Below are positions 38,241 through 46,505 of a stretch of 64,000 nucleotides of DNA, piece after piece. The position numbers and the translations under genes were made by a program. The DNA lies in assembly GCF_017565645.3 (NCBI RefSeq), contig NZ_CP086136.1, positions 868,001 through 932,000 of the forward strand. Direction: 5' to 3'. The stretch comes from Bradyrhizobium barranii subsp. barranii. GTDB lineage: Bacteria > Pseudomonadota > Alphaproteobacteria > Rhizobiales > Xanthobacteraceae. Within the stretch, counting starts at the first letter, position 1. Every line of letters begins with the position of its first letter. Below the pieces are notes generated by a model. It saw nothing but the letters and a program-made list of their open reading frames with translations, ran no database searches and was not told the origin of the DNA.

Positions 38241-38453
38241 ATGACGCTAGATGAACTAGGGCCCGCCTCCGCGCGGCCCGGTTCGGAGCTGGCGATGATG
38301 GCTGCACTGGCAAAGGCGATATCCCGCGCGACGAGAACCAACGTTGATGTCGAAACCGTAAAGGTGCTCGTGATCTTCTCGGGCGCGGGCTTGCTGCTCT
38401 CTCTCGTGGCCGCGATGATCTACGGACAGGCCCTCAACGCGGCCTTGTTCTGA
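38241..38453 (+). CDS. Small single-span membrane protein, hypothetical
   Basis: 70 residues with one membrane segment (about 43-64, VKVLVIFSGAGLLLSLVAAMIYG) after an amphipathic N-terminus. Starts at 38241 or at the internal ATG codons near 38295. No family recognised. It follows the Wzz-type gene by 89 bases on the same strand. Confidence 0.5.
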   Translation: MTLDELGPASARPGSELAMMAALAKAISRATRTNVDVETVKVLVIFSGAGLLLSLVAAMIYGQALNAALF

Positions 38454-38605
38454 GATCGCGCGAGTTGATCCCCAGGAGCCCGCCCAAAGCGGGCGTCTCG
38501 CAGGTGCCGGCCTTGCATTCGAGCCGTCATTGACGCCGTGAGGCGGCGACCGCAGGATGCAGCGTCTCCACCAATGCACAACTATCTCGGCTCGGGATTG
38601 CGGCG

Positions 38606-38929
38606 ATGACTTCTCAAGCTCACTCCGTAACGCTGGTGCTCATTGCCCGAATACCGCCTGAGGGTATCGAGGCCTTCCGCGCCTACGAGGATGCCGTCTT
38701 GCCGCTACTCCCTGCGTTCAGCGGGCGTGTGGAGCGTCGTCTTCGAAATCCGGATGGCACGATCGAGGTGCACATCGTCAGCTTCGCATCCGATGCGGAC
38801 TTCCAGGACTATCGCAGTGATCCCCGGCGCCTTGCGCAAGCCGGGTTGCTGGAAAAATCATCCGCGAAGCTGGAATTGCTTTCGATGGCGGACGTCTCGC
38901 AATGGCCGGTGACATCGGCGCAGCGATGA
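38606..38929 (+). CDS. Small ferredoxin-like-fold protein (DUF1330/ABM-like)
   Basis: 107 residues. VTLVLIARIPPEGIEAFRAYEDAVLPLLPAF (in part), then VERRLRNPDGTIEVHIVSFASDADFQDYRSDPRR (in part), is the beta-alpha-beta pattern of the dimeric alpha-beta barrel proteins that include DUF1330 and antibiotic-biosynthesis monooxygenases. No catalytic role can be read. Lies alone between two larger genes. Confidence 0.72.
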   Translation: MTSQAHSVTLVLIARIPPEGIEAFRAYEDAVLPLLPAFSGRVERRLRNPDGTIEVHIVSFASDADFQDYRSDPRRLAQAGLLEKSSAKLELLSMADVSQWPVTSAQR

Positions 38930-39048
38930 TCGATGGGGCAATGACCGAGATGTAACCGGGCGCGCCGGGTATCATCGAACTGTCATGCCTTCGTCATTCG
39001 CGCTCTATGGATCGCTGCTCCCTTCGCCGCGCATCGTGGGGGACTGAT

Positions 39049-40368
39049 ATGCATCTGAATGAGACAATGTCGTCCGACCGCCGGTCGATCCTGAAGGGCC
39101 TCGCGGCCGCAGCCGTCACGTCCCTGGCGGCACCGGCCATGGCAGCCGACGGCCTGCCGGCGCAGCCGACCGGAGCGGCGGCCGCCATCGCCACCGACAA
39201 TGCCTATTGGGCGGCGGTGAAGGGGCTCTATTCAGTGACGCCGGATGTCGTCAATCTGGAGAACGGCTTTTGGGGCATTATGGCCGAGCCGGTGAGGCGC
39301 GAGTTCATTCGCCAGACCGATATGGTCAACTATCAAAACACTTACTACGCGCGGCAGCGCGCGGGTGCGGATTTCGAGGCCGTGCGCATCAAGGTGGCCC
39401 AGGCGGTCGGCGCGGCGCCCGAGGAGATCGCGCTCACCCGCGGCGCGACCGAAGCGCTGCAGCTCCTGATCGGCGGCTACAACAAGCTGAAGCCCGGCGA
39501 CAGCGTTCTCTACGCCGACCTCGACTACGATTCGATGCAGTACGCGATGAACGCGCTTAAGGCGCGCCGCGGTGTCGACGTGGTCAGGTTCGATGTGCCG
39601 GAGCCGGCCACCCGCCAGGCCGTGCTCGACGCCTATGCCCGCGCCCTCGAGGCGAATCCCAGGACCAGGCTCCTCCTCCTCACCCATGTCAGCCATCGCA
39701 CCGGCCTCGTCATGCCGGTCGCCGAGATCGCCCGCATGGCCAGGGCCAAGGGCATCGATACCATCGTCGACGCCGCGCATTCCTGGGGGCAGATCGACTT
39801 CAGGGTAGGCGAGCTCGACGTCGATTTCGTCGGCTTCAACCTGCACAAATGGATCGGCGCGCCGCTCGGCGTGGGCTTCCTCTACATCAGGAAGGACCGT
39901 CTCGCCGACATCGACCGCGACATGGGCGACGAGGACTTTGCGGAGACCGATATCCGCTCGCGGGTGCACACCGGCACGGTCAATTTCGCGACGGTCCTGA
40001 CGGTGCCCGCGGCCGTGGCGCTCCATCAGCAGATCGGCGCGGCGGCAAAGCAAGCCCGCCTCCGCTATTTGCGTGATTACTGGGTGAGCCGCGTCCGCGG
40101 ATTCAAGGACATCGAAATCCTGACGCCGGATGAGGTCGGCTCATATGGCGCGATCACGTCCTTCCGTCTCGCCGGCAAGACCAGCAAGGCGGACAACGAC
40201 GCTATCGTCGTGAAGCTGAGGGACGGCCACAAGGTCATGACGGTGCGCCGGGCGGGCGTCGCCAAGGGCCAATGCATCCGTGTGACGCCGGCGCTCTTTA
40301 CAGACGAGGCCGATCTCGACCGCCTCGTCGAGGCGCTCGCCGTCGTCACGGGGACGAAGACGGGGTGA
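39049..40368 (+). CDS. Exported PLP-dependent aminotransferase class V-type enzyme
   Basis: 439 residues from ATG 39049, preceded by GGGGGA. The N-terminus MSSDRRSILKGLAAAAVTSLAAPAMA (in parts) is a good Tat signal with twin arginines. The mature enzyme has the class V fold: TRGATEALQLL (about residue 128), DAAHSWGQIDF with the cofactor aspartate, and the PLP-binding lysine in NLHKWIGAPLG (about 268). Similar to isopenicillin N epimerase-like proteins. An exported PLP enzyme is unusual, because the cofactor must be loaded before Tat transport. Reaction unknown. Confidence 0.85.
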   Translation: MHLNETMSSDRRSILKGLAAAAVTSLAAPAMAADGLPAQPTGAAAAIATDNAYWAAVKGLYSVTPDVVNLENGFWGIMAEPVRREFIRQTDMVNYQNTYYARQRAGADFEAVRIKVAQAVGAAPEEIALTRGATEALQLLIGGYNKLKPGDSVLYADLDYDSMQYAMNALKARRGVDVVRFDVPEPATRQAVLDAYARALEANPRTRLLLLTHVSHRTGLVMPVAEIARMARAKGIDTIVDAAHSWGQIDFRVGELDVDFVGFNLHKWIGAPLGVGFLYIRKDRLADIDRDMGDEDFAETDIRSRVHTGTVNFATVLTVPAAVALHQQIGAAAKQARLRYLRDYWVSRVRGFKDIEILTPDEVGSYGAITSFRLAGKTSKADNDAIVVKLRDGHKVMTVRRAGVAKGQCIRVTPALFTDEADLDRLVEALAVVTGTKTG

Positions 40369-40397
40369 AGCCGGCGTGCGGCGGGCGCAAGGGCTAT

Positions 40398-41474
40398 TTA
40401 GCTGCCGACTCTGACCCAGGCTTGCGCCTTCCTCCGCCATTCCTCGTCGAAGCGAGCGATGATGTCCTTTGCCGCATCCTGAGACAGAAGCCGTTCGATG
40501 GCGGACGTCCTGACCTCGTCGATGTCAGGTATGCCGGTGTATCCGAGATTGGTAAGCCGCGTGGCAAAAGGCGGATGCGTCGCGTCCGGATCGTGCTCAC
40601 GCGTCAGACCTGCGATGGCAGCTGCGGCCATCGGCTCCGGCGCCCTGATGTCACCAAGCTGCTCGAAGACACGCTCGAGGGGCGGGCGCGGTGCATTGAT
40701 TGCGCCCAGGACTTCCTTCTCCAGAGGAGCGTATACGAGATCGGTGAGACGCGTTCCGCACGCTTCCGTCAGCACCAGAGCGCGCGCCATCTCGGCACGT
40801 CCAACCTGTTCGGCCGCGCCGAGATCGGCGTAAAGCTCGTTCTCCCGCGACAGCGCGCGATATTCCTTGTCGAGCCATTCGATCATGGAATGGAGCAGGG
40901 CCCGGGCAATGCGCCCGGTGACGGTTCGGTCCGGATCGGCGTAGAAGAGGACATTCTCCGAAGCCGCGATGAAATCCGCGAGGTTGATGCTTCCCGAGGT
41001 GTGCCGAAGCCGGGCATGTGCCACCTCATGGGCGATGACGGCGCGAAGTGCACGCTCATCCAGGACGATCAGCAATGGCAAGCCGACGGTCATCGTGACG
41101 TGTCGCCCGAACAGGCCTGCATATCGGCTCACCTCCCCGATCGAAGCGTTGAAGTCGGTGTCGATCCGCAAGCTGCGGCTTGATCGGGCAACGCTGCGAT
41201 CGAGTTCCTTCCACATTGCCCAGAGGCCTGGAGCGGTATCCTCGTTCGCCTCGAAACTCCCATGCTTTCGCGAGGGCAGGAGCAGGAGGCCAATTGCGAG
41301 CGCCACCGCGGCCATGAATATGGAGAACACGATCGGTGCTGTGGCCAGCGTCGTGATCGTGTAGCGATCGAGGGCCATCAGCCAAATGGCCAGGATCACG
41401 CAGGCCAGCGCCACGGCGGGAAGAACGGCGTAGCGACCGAGACGCAGGATGGTCTTCAGAACAACGCGTCTCAT
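40398..41474 (-). CDS. M48-type membrane metalloprotease
   Basis: 358 residues. Two N-terminal membrane segments (about 14-34 and 42-64) are followed by a zinc protease domain with HEVAHARLRH (HExxH, about residue 150) and a downstream glutamate ligand candidate in SRENELYADLGAAE (about 210). This matches HtpX/Ste24-like M48 peptidases. A GTG 14 codons upstream (41516) is possible but would overlap the lipoprotein gene and has no ribosome-binding site. It follows that lipoprotein gene by 28 bases. Confidence 0.85.
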   Translation of the reverse strand: MRRVVLKTILRLGRYAVLPAVALACVILAIWLMALDRYTITTLATAPIVFSIFMAAVALAIGLLLLPSRKHGSFEANEDTAPGLWAMWKELDRSVARSSRSLRIDTDFNASIGEVSRYAGLFGRHVTMTVGLPLLIVLDERALRAVIAHEVAHARLRHTSGSINLADFIAASENVLFYADPDRTVTGRIARALLHSMIEWLDKEYRALSRENELYADLGAAEQVGRAEMARALVLTEACGTRLTDLVYAPLEKEVLGAINAPRPPLERVFEQLGDIRAPEPMAAAAIAGLTREHDPDATHPPFATRLTNLGYTGIPDIDEVRTSAIERLLSQDAAKDIIARFDEEWRRKAQAWVRVGS

Positions 41475-41502
41475 CCCCGCTTTGTCACCGGAATGATTCG
41501 AA

Positions 41503-41967
41503 TCAGGCCTTGCCACATGAGCCGTTGCTCTGATGTAAGCTGGCGACGTTGGCGCGGCCCTGGCTTTCCGTGACCTGGATCAGCGTGATCGCGCCGGGTG
41601 TCACGATTCCCATCTGCGGCTGGGCGGAGAGATAGGTCGTGCTGCCGGCGCGCAGATCGAGGCTCACCTTCTCGCTTCCCTGCCCGAACAGATTGCTGCT
41701 CAGCGGCAAATTGTTGACGGCAACCTCGTGGCGGCCTGGAGGCAGATCGCACGCCACGAACCCCGCGGCTTGACTGCCGCCAATCACGCGTCCATCGACG
41801 GCATAGTTGGGCTGGACAGCAAATCCCAGGGCCGACGTGCGATAGACCACCAAGCGTGCAGTATTCGACTTGACGTTGTCAGTCAGCGCCGCGCCGCCCA
41901 GCGGCCCCGATGCGCACCCCGCAAGCAACGTAGCCACGACAAAAGCCCCCAGACAACCACCACGCAT
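41503..41967 (-). CDS. Small lipoprotein (DUF2846-like)
   Basis: 154 residues from ATG 41967. Signal and lipobox MRGGCLGAFVVATLLAGCAS, with the lipid-modified cysteine at residue 18. The domain ARLVVYRTSALGF...VDGRVIGG...VACDLPPGRHEVAV matches the DUF2846 pattern of small beta-sheet lipoproteins. Same strand as the M48 protease, likely one operon. Confidence 0.82.
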   Translation of the reverse strand: MRGGCLGAFVVATLLAGCASGPLGGAALTDNVKSNTARLVVYRTSALGFAVQPNYAVDGRVIGGSQAAGFVACDLPPGRHEVAVNNLPLSSNLFGQGSEKVSLDLRAGSTTYLSAQPQMGIVTPGAITLIQVTESQGRANVASLHQSNGSCGKA

Positions 41968-42103
41968 TTTCGCCCCTGATAGATTCCAAATCCCCGGCGG
42001 CATCATTGTCAGGGTAGTGGGCGAAGTCAATCGCGACCTCAAGTCGAGCCATCGCAGATCGCGTCAACGCATTGGAGCCTCCTCCCGGACGATCCGCGCA
42101 CCC

Positions 42104-42601
42104 TCACGCCGTGGCGAGCGCCGGCTGCACCGGCCGCCGGCCGATCATCAGCGACAGCATGGCTGCGACGATGCCCGTCGCGCCCGCGATCATGAAGGCC
42201 TGCAGATAATCACCCTGTGTCGAGCGCATCATGCCGGCGAAGAAGGCGGCGCAGGCGGCGCCGAGCTGATGGCCGGCGACCACCCAGCCGAAGATCAGCG
42301 GCGCATCCCTGTCGCCGAAGGCTTCGTTGGCGATACGCACAGTCGGCGGCACGGCTGCGATCCAGCCGGGCCCGTAGAACACCGCGAACACTGACAGGCT
42401 GACCAAAGAGAAATCCGAGTAGGGAAGGTAGATCAGCGAAAGCCTGCGCAGGCCGTAGTAGAAGAACAGCAGCTTGCGCGGATCGAAACGGTCGGTGAGC
42501 CAGCCCGACAGGGTGGTGCCGAACAGATTGAGAAGATCAGGGTCAGCAAGAGACGGCCTGACTTTCGCAGTGAACCGGTCGACGGTCTCACCGCCAGCCA
42601 A
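42104..42601 (-). pseudogene. 5'-truncated MFS transporter
   Basis: Only about 145 residues with transporter character remain, from NLFGTTLSGWLTDRFDPRKL (near 42540) to the stop. They correspond to the last five or so membrane segments of a ~400-residue MFS permease, including the loop motif GWLTDRFDPRK. The first 17 codons of the open frame lie over the end of the LLM oxidoreductase gene and do not look like transporter. The 5' half is therefore missing, with the junction next to the LLM stop codon. It is not expected to transport. Confidence 0.8.
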
Positions 42602-43610
42602 GCGCCGGCGCGACGTGCTTCAAGATCGCCTCGATCGCATGGGCGCAATAGTCGACACCGAGCTGGTTCGGGATCGTCAGCAGCAGCGTATCGGCCTCGG
42701 CGATTGCCTCGTCCTGCTTGAGCTGCTCGATCAGTGCCTCCGGCTCTGCCGCGTAACTCCGGCCGAAGATCGCGCGCGTTTGCGGGTCGATGAAGCCGAT
42801 CTGGTCTTCGCCGCCGCGCTCCCCGCCGAAATAGGCGCGGTCGCGATCGTTCATCAGCGCGAAGATGCTGCGGCTGACGGACACGCGGGGTTCGCGAGTG
42901 TGGCCGGCCTCCGTCCACGCGGCGCGATAGCTACGGATTTGCGCCGCCTGCTGCACGTGAAAAGCTTCGCCGGTCTCGTCGTTCTTCAGCGTCGAGCTCT
43001 GCAGATTCATGCCGAGCTTCGCCGCCCACACCGCGGTCGCGTTCGAGCCGGCGCCCCACCAGATCCGTTCGCGCAGGCCTGCCGCATGCGGTTCGAGGCG
43101 CAGCAGTCCCGGCGGATTGGGAAACATCGGCTGCGGATTGGGCTCGGCAAAACCTTCGCCGCGCAACAGGTCCAGAAAGACCTCCGCGTGGCGCCGGCCC
43201 ATGTCGGCGTCGCTCTGGCCGTCGGCCGGGCGATAACCAAAGTAGCGCCAGCCGTCGATCACCTGCTCCGGCGAGCCGCGGCTGATGCCGAGCTGGAGCC
43301 GTCCGCCGGCGATGAGATCGGCGCTGCCCGCATCCTCGATCATGTAGAGCGGGTTCTCGTAGCGCATGTCGATCACGGCCGTGCCGATCTCGATTGTGCT
43401 GGTTTTTGCGCCGACGGCGGCGAGCAGCGGGAAGGGCGAGGCCAGCTGGCGCGCGAAGTGATGCACGCGGAAATAGGCGCCATCCGCGCCGAGCTGTTCC
43501 GCCGCGACGGCCAGCTCGATGGATTGCAGCAGCGTGTCCGCCGCCGAGCGGGTCTGCGACTGCGGCGAGGGCGTCCAGTGTCCGAAGGACAGAAATCCGA
43601 TCTTTTTCAT
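42588..43610 (-). CDS. LLM-class flavin-dependent oxidoreductase
   Basis: 340 residues starting MKKIGFLSFGHW (an ATG three codons upstream is equally open). Luciferase-like TIM barrel with ELAVAAEQLGADGAYFRVHHF near residue 35, IEIGTAVIDMRYENPLYMIEDAGSADLIAGGRL (in part) near 75, and LQLGISRGSPEQV near 107. Uses reduced flavin and oxygen or acts as a flavin dehydrogenase. Located between a broken LysR regulator and a broken MFS gene, opposite a styrene-monooxygenase-like pair that also needs reduced flavin. Confidence 0.92.
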   Translation of the reverse strand: MKKIGFLSFGHWTPSPQSQTRSAADTLLQSIELAVAAEQLGADGAYFRVHHFARQLASPFPLLAAVGAKTSTIEIGTAVIDMRYENPLYMIEDAGSADLIAGGRLQLGISRGSPEQVIDGWRYFGYRPADGQSDADMGRRHAEVFLDLLRGEGFAEPNPQPMFPNPPGLLRLEPHAAGLRERIWWGAGSNATAVWAAKLGMNLQSSTLKNDETGEAFHVQQAAQIRSYRAAWTEAGHTREPRVSVSRSIFALMNDRDRAYFGGERGGEDQIGFIDPQTRAIFGRSYAAEPEALIEQLKQDEAIAEADTLLLTIPNQLGVDYCAHAIEAILKHVAPALGWR

Positions 43611-43640
43611 GGGCGTCATTTAATGATGGCGGGGGCGGCG

Positions 43641-44565
43641 TCAACCGCCTGCGCCGGAGGTGCGGGTATGCGACGGGGCTGGCGCGAAATGCTCGGCGCG
43701 GTCGACCAGGAGATCCAGAAAACTTCGCGCGCGCAGCGACATCCACTGCGTCTCCGGATAGACCGCGTGCAGGGGCAGCGCGGCGATGGTGTAGTCCGGA
43801 AGCACATGTTCGAGCTCGCCGCTGCGAAGGCCCTCGGCGGCATTCCATTCGGGCAGGATTGCGATGCCGAGATGCTGCATCGTCGCCTCCTGCATCGCAT
43901 CGGCGTCGTCGACGTGAATGGGTCCGTTGATCGATGCGACGTGACGGCCATGCTCGGATTCGAAGGCCCATTGGTGCGCCGGCGACATCCGTGAATAGAC
44001 GATGCACTGGTGCGAGCCGAGATCGTCAGGTGTCCGCGGCAGCGGGCGGCCGTGCAGATAGGTGGGTGTTGCAACCAGATGGCGCTGCACGGTCCCGAGC
44101 CGGCGGGCGACCAGCGTGCTCGCCTCCAGGTTTCCAATGCGCAGCGCAGATGCCTTCTTCCACCAGATTGACGAACCGCTCGCTGAAGCGGATGTCGACC
44201 CGCACTTCCGGATAATTCCGAACGTACTCGGCGATGACGGGCATCATGTAGCGCCGTCCGAACGACGACGGCACGCCGATCCGGAGCATGCCGGTCGGGC
44301 GGGGTGCGGCCTGTTCGACACTCGACCGCGCCATGTCGAAGCTGTCGAGGATCTGCCGCGCGAGATCGTAGATCCGGTGCGCCTCGGCCGTCGGCTTCAG
44401 TGTGCGCGTCGTGCGCGAAAACAGCTGCGTGCCGAATTCGGTTTCAAGCATCGCAATGCGCTTGCTGATCGCGGGCTGGCCGATCCCGAGCTCCTTGGCC
44501 GCAGCCGAGAAGCTGCCGCCCTCCAGGGCGCGAACGAAAGCGCGCAGGCAATCGATCCGGTCCAT
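43641..44565 (-). pseudogene. LysR-family regulator, frameshifted
   Basis: The N-terminal winged helix (MDRIDCLRAFVRALEGGSFS, then AAAKELGIGQPAISKRIAML) and half of the effector domain are read in one frame to VEEGI. The rest, LRIGNLEASTLVARRL through to RTSGAGG, is in another. Restoring two bases (GA) between 44148 and 44149 gives GIDALRIGN, the usual LysR sequence at this spot, and a ~308-residue protein. Either a real inactivation or a sequencing error. As written the product stops 179 residues in with an abnormal tail. Confidence 0.88.
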
Positions 44566-44570
44566 AATTC

Positions 44571-44606
44571 ATTCCGATCTGGAATAAATTATATCCCATT
44601 TATTCC
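44571..44606. promoter_or_regulatory. Probable LysR operator between regulator and monooxygenase genes
   Basis: Two overlapping palindromes share the half-site at 44581: ATTCC-N5-GGAAT (44571-44585, a T-N11-A LysR-type box) and GGAATAAA-N10-TTTATTCC (44581-44606), both perfect. They lie in the 107-base divergent region beginning six bases before the regulator start. Confidence 0.65.
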
Positions 44607-44672
44607 GTAGTGCGCAACTCGGCGGGTCGCTAGGCTCCCTCAAAACAAGCATTCACAGGGGAGGAGACGAAA

Positions 44673-45923
44673 TTGGCACGCCATATCGGAATTGTCGGCG
44701 CCGGCATCGCCGGCCTGCATCTCGCGCTTTACCTGCAGAAGCACGGCGTGGACGCGACGATCATCACGGATCGACCGCCTGAGGAATACAAGAACATCCG
44801 CCTGCTCAACACCGTCGCGCATCACCACGTGACGATCGCGCGCGAGGACTATCTCGGCGTCAATCATTGGAGCGATCCGAAGGTCCACTACTACTATCAC
44901 GATCACGTCTTCAATTTTCCGCAGCCGCTGAGCTTTCGTGGTGATTTCTCGAAGCCGAGCCGCGCCGTCGACTACCGGATCTATCTTCCTGCCCTGATGC
45001 AGGACTTCGTGAAGCGAGGCGGCAAGATCGAATACCGCCGCATCGAGGAGCGCGACATCCGTCCGCTGGTCGCCCGTTTCGATCTCCTGGTCGTCTCGAC
45101 CGGCAAGGGCCCGCTGGGCCAGCTCTTCACTTACCGGCCGGAGCACACGCCCTATTCGCAGCCGCAACGGCGGCTGTGCGTCGGGCTCTACACCGGCGTG
45201 CGGCAGCCCGATCCCATGAACGTCACGCTCTCGGTGTCTCCCGGGCATGGCGAGATGATCGTGATCCCGACCATTACGTACGGTGGCATCGCCAACGCGC
45301 TGCTGATGGAGAACGTGCCCGGCGGCGACATGGAGGAACTGGCCACGCTCAGCTACGACGACAACCCGAAGCACTTCTTGAAAGTGCTGCTCGGCAAGCT
45401 CGAGAAGCATCACCCGACGACCTACGACCGCATCGACGCCGCGCGCTTCGATCTCGCGCAGCCGCAGGATCTGCTGCAAGGCGGCGTGGTCCCGACGGTG
45501 CGCAACACTGTGGTCGAGTTCGACGACGGCAAATGCGCGATCGCGCTCGGTGACGTCCATGCGATCGTCGATCCCATGATGGGCCAGGGCGCCAATGTCG
45601 CCTCCTATGCGGCCTTCGTGCTCGGCGAGGAGATCGTCAACGCGGATGCGCTCGACTTGCGCCTGTGCGAGAAGATCGAGCTGAAACGACAGGATCGCGT
45701 GCTGGCGGCCTCGCGCTGGACCAATGTGATGCTGCAGCCGCCGACGGAAGCGCTGGGCATGCTGATCGGCGCGATGAGCCAGAACCCGGCGCTGGCCAAC
45801 GAGTTCACCGAGAATTTCAACTACCCGGACCGGCAGTGGGACCGCATCTGCACGCCGCAGCGCATCCAGGCCTGGATCGAGCGCATGTCGGCGCCGCCTG
45901 AGCCGGTCAGGGCGATTGCGTGA
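44673..45923 (+). CDS. StyA-like flavin-dependent monooxygenase (styrene/indole type)
   Basis: 416 residues. TTG start at 44673 after AGGGGAGGAG. The Rossmann FAD motif GIVGAGIAGLHLALYLQKHG (residue 6 on) is followed by RLLNTVAHHHVT, SRAVDYRIYLPALM and VSPGHGEMI. LGDVHAIVDPMMGQGANVASYAA (in part) and FTENFNYPDRQWDR near the end also match styrene monooxygenase StyA closely along its length. Such enzymes epoxidise styrene or indole with FADH2 from a partner reductase, here the next gene. The natural substrate in this organism is not known. Confidence 0.9.
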   Translation: MARHIGIVGAGIAGLHLALYLQKHGVDATIITDRPPEEYKNIRLLNTVAHHHVTIAREDYLGVNHWSDPKVHYYYHDHVFNFPQPLSFRGDFSKPSRAVDYRIYLPALMQDFVKRGGKIEYRRIEERDIRPLVARFDLLVVSTGKGPLGQLFTYRPEHTPYSQPQRRLCVGLYTGVRQPDPMNVTLSVSPGHGEMIVIPTITYGGIANALLMENVPGGDMEELATLSYDDNPKHFLKVLLGKLEKHHPTTYDRIDAARFDLAQPQDLLQGGVVPTVRNTVVEFDDGKCAIALGDVHAIVDPMMGQGANVASYAAFVLGEEIVNADALDLRLCEKIELKRQDRVLAASRWTNVMLQPPTEALGMLIGAMSQNPALANEFTENFNYPDRQWDRICTPQRIQAWIERMSAPPEPVRAIA

Positions 45924-45929
45924 GGACCG

Positions 45930-46427
45930 ATGCGAGTGGGGATTGACATGCCGCGCGCCAATCCGGCCTCATTCCGCGAGGCCGCATCGCGCTTTACGAC
46001 CGGTGTCGCGGTGCTGACCGCGCTGGACGAGCACGGCCGCGTCTGCGGCATGACCGCGAACAGCTTTGTCACCGTCAGCCTGTCGCCGCCAACCGTGCTG
46101 GTGTCGGTCATGCCAGGACGCATGCACCGGGCGATCTCGGCGACCGGACGCTACTGCGTCAACGTCCTGCCCGAGCATGGCAGGGACCTGTCGCGGCACT
46201 TCGCGAGCCAGCCGAACACCGGCGCGGCGCCGGACATCGTCGACGGCCTGCCGCGCCTGTCCGGCTGCATGGCCTGGTTCGCCTGCGAGGTCACACGCCA
46301 CGTCGATGTCAGCGACCACACGTTGATCATCGCCGAAGTCTCGAGCTGCGACTATCGCGACACCACGCCGCTGGTGTTCTTCTCAAGCCGGTATCATCGA
46401 GGGGCGGGGGTGCCGGTGGATCGGTGA
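45930..46427 (+). CDS. StyB-like flavin reductase
   Basis: 165 residues of the flavin-reductase (FMN-binding split barrel) fold: FREAASRFTTGVAVLTA, GMTANSFVTVSLSPPTVLVSV (in part) and GRYCVNVLPEHGRDLSRHFA. It would supply reduced FAD to the StyA-like oxygenase ending six bases upstream. It may equally feed the LLM oxidoreductase on the other strand. Start at 45930 or the in-frame ATG at 45948. Confidence 0.9.
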   Translation: MRVGIDMPRANPASFREAASRFTTGVAVLTALDEHGRVCGMTANSFVTVSLSPPTVLVSVMPGRMHRAISATGRYCVNVLPEHGRDLSRHFASQPNTGAAPDIVDGLPRLSGCMAWFACEVTRHVDVSDHTLIIAEVSSCDYRDTTPLVFFSSRYHRGAGVPVDR

Positions 46428-46505
46428 GGGTTGCAGCGGTCCGCGGCTTGAGCGGATCTGGTGTTTTCCTGGCTGCATCGGGGCGCTTTGGCGTTACCGC
46501 CGGGA

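Noticed and set aside
42104..42601. Complete small transporter
   Set aside because: 165 codons with too few membrane segments, and the first codons overlap the LLM gene; better explained as a truncated gene.
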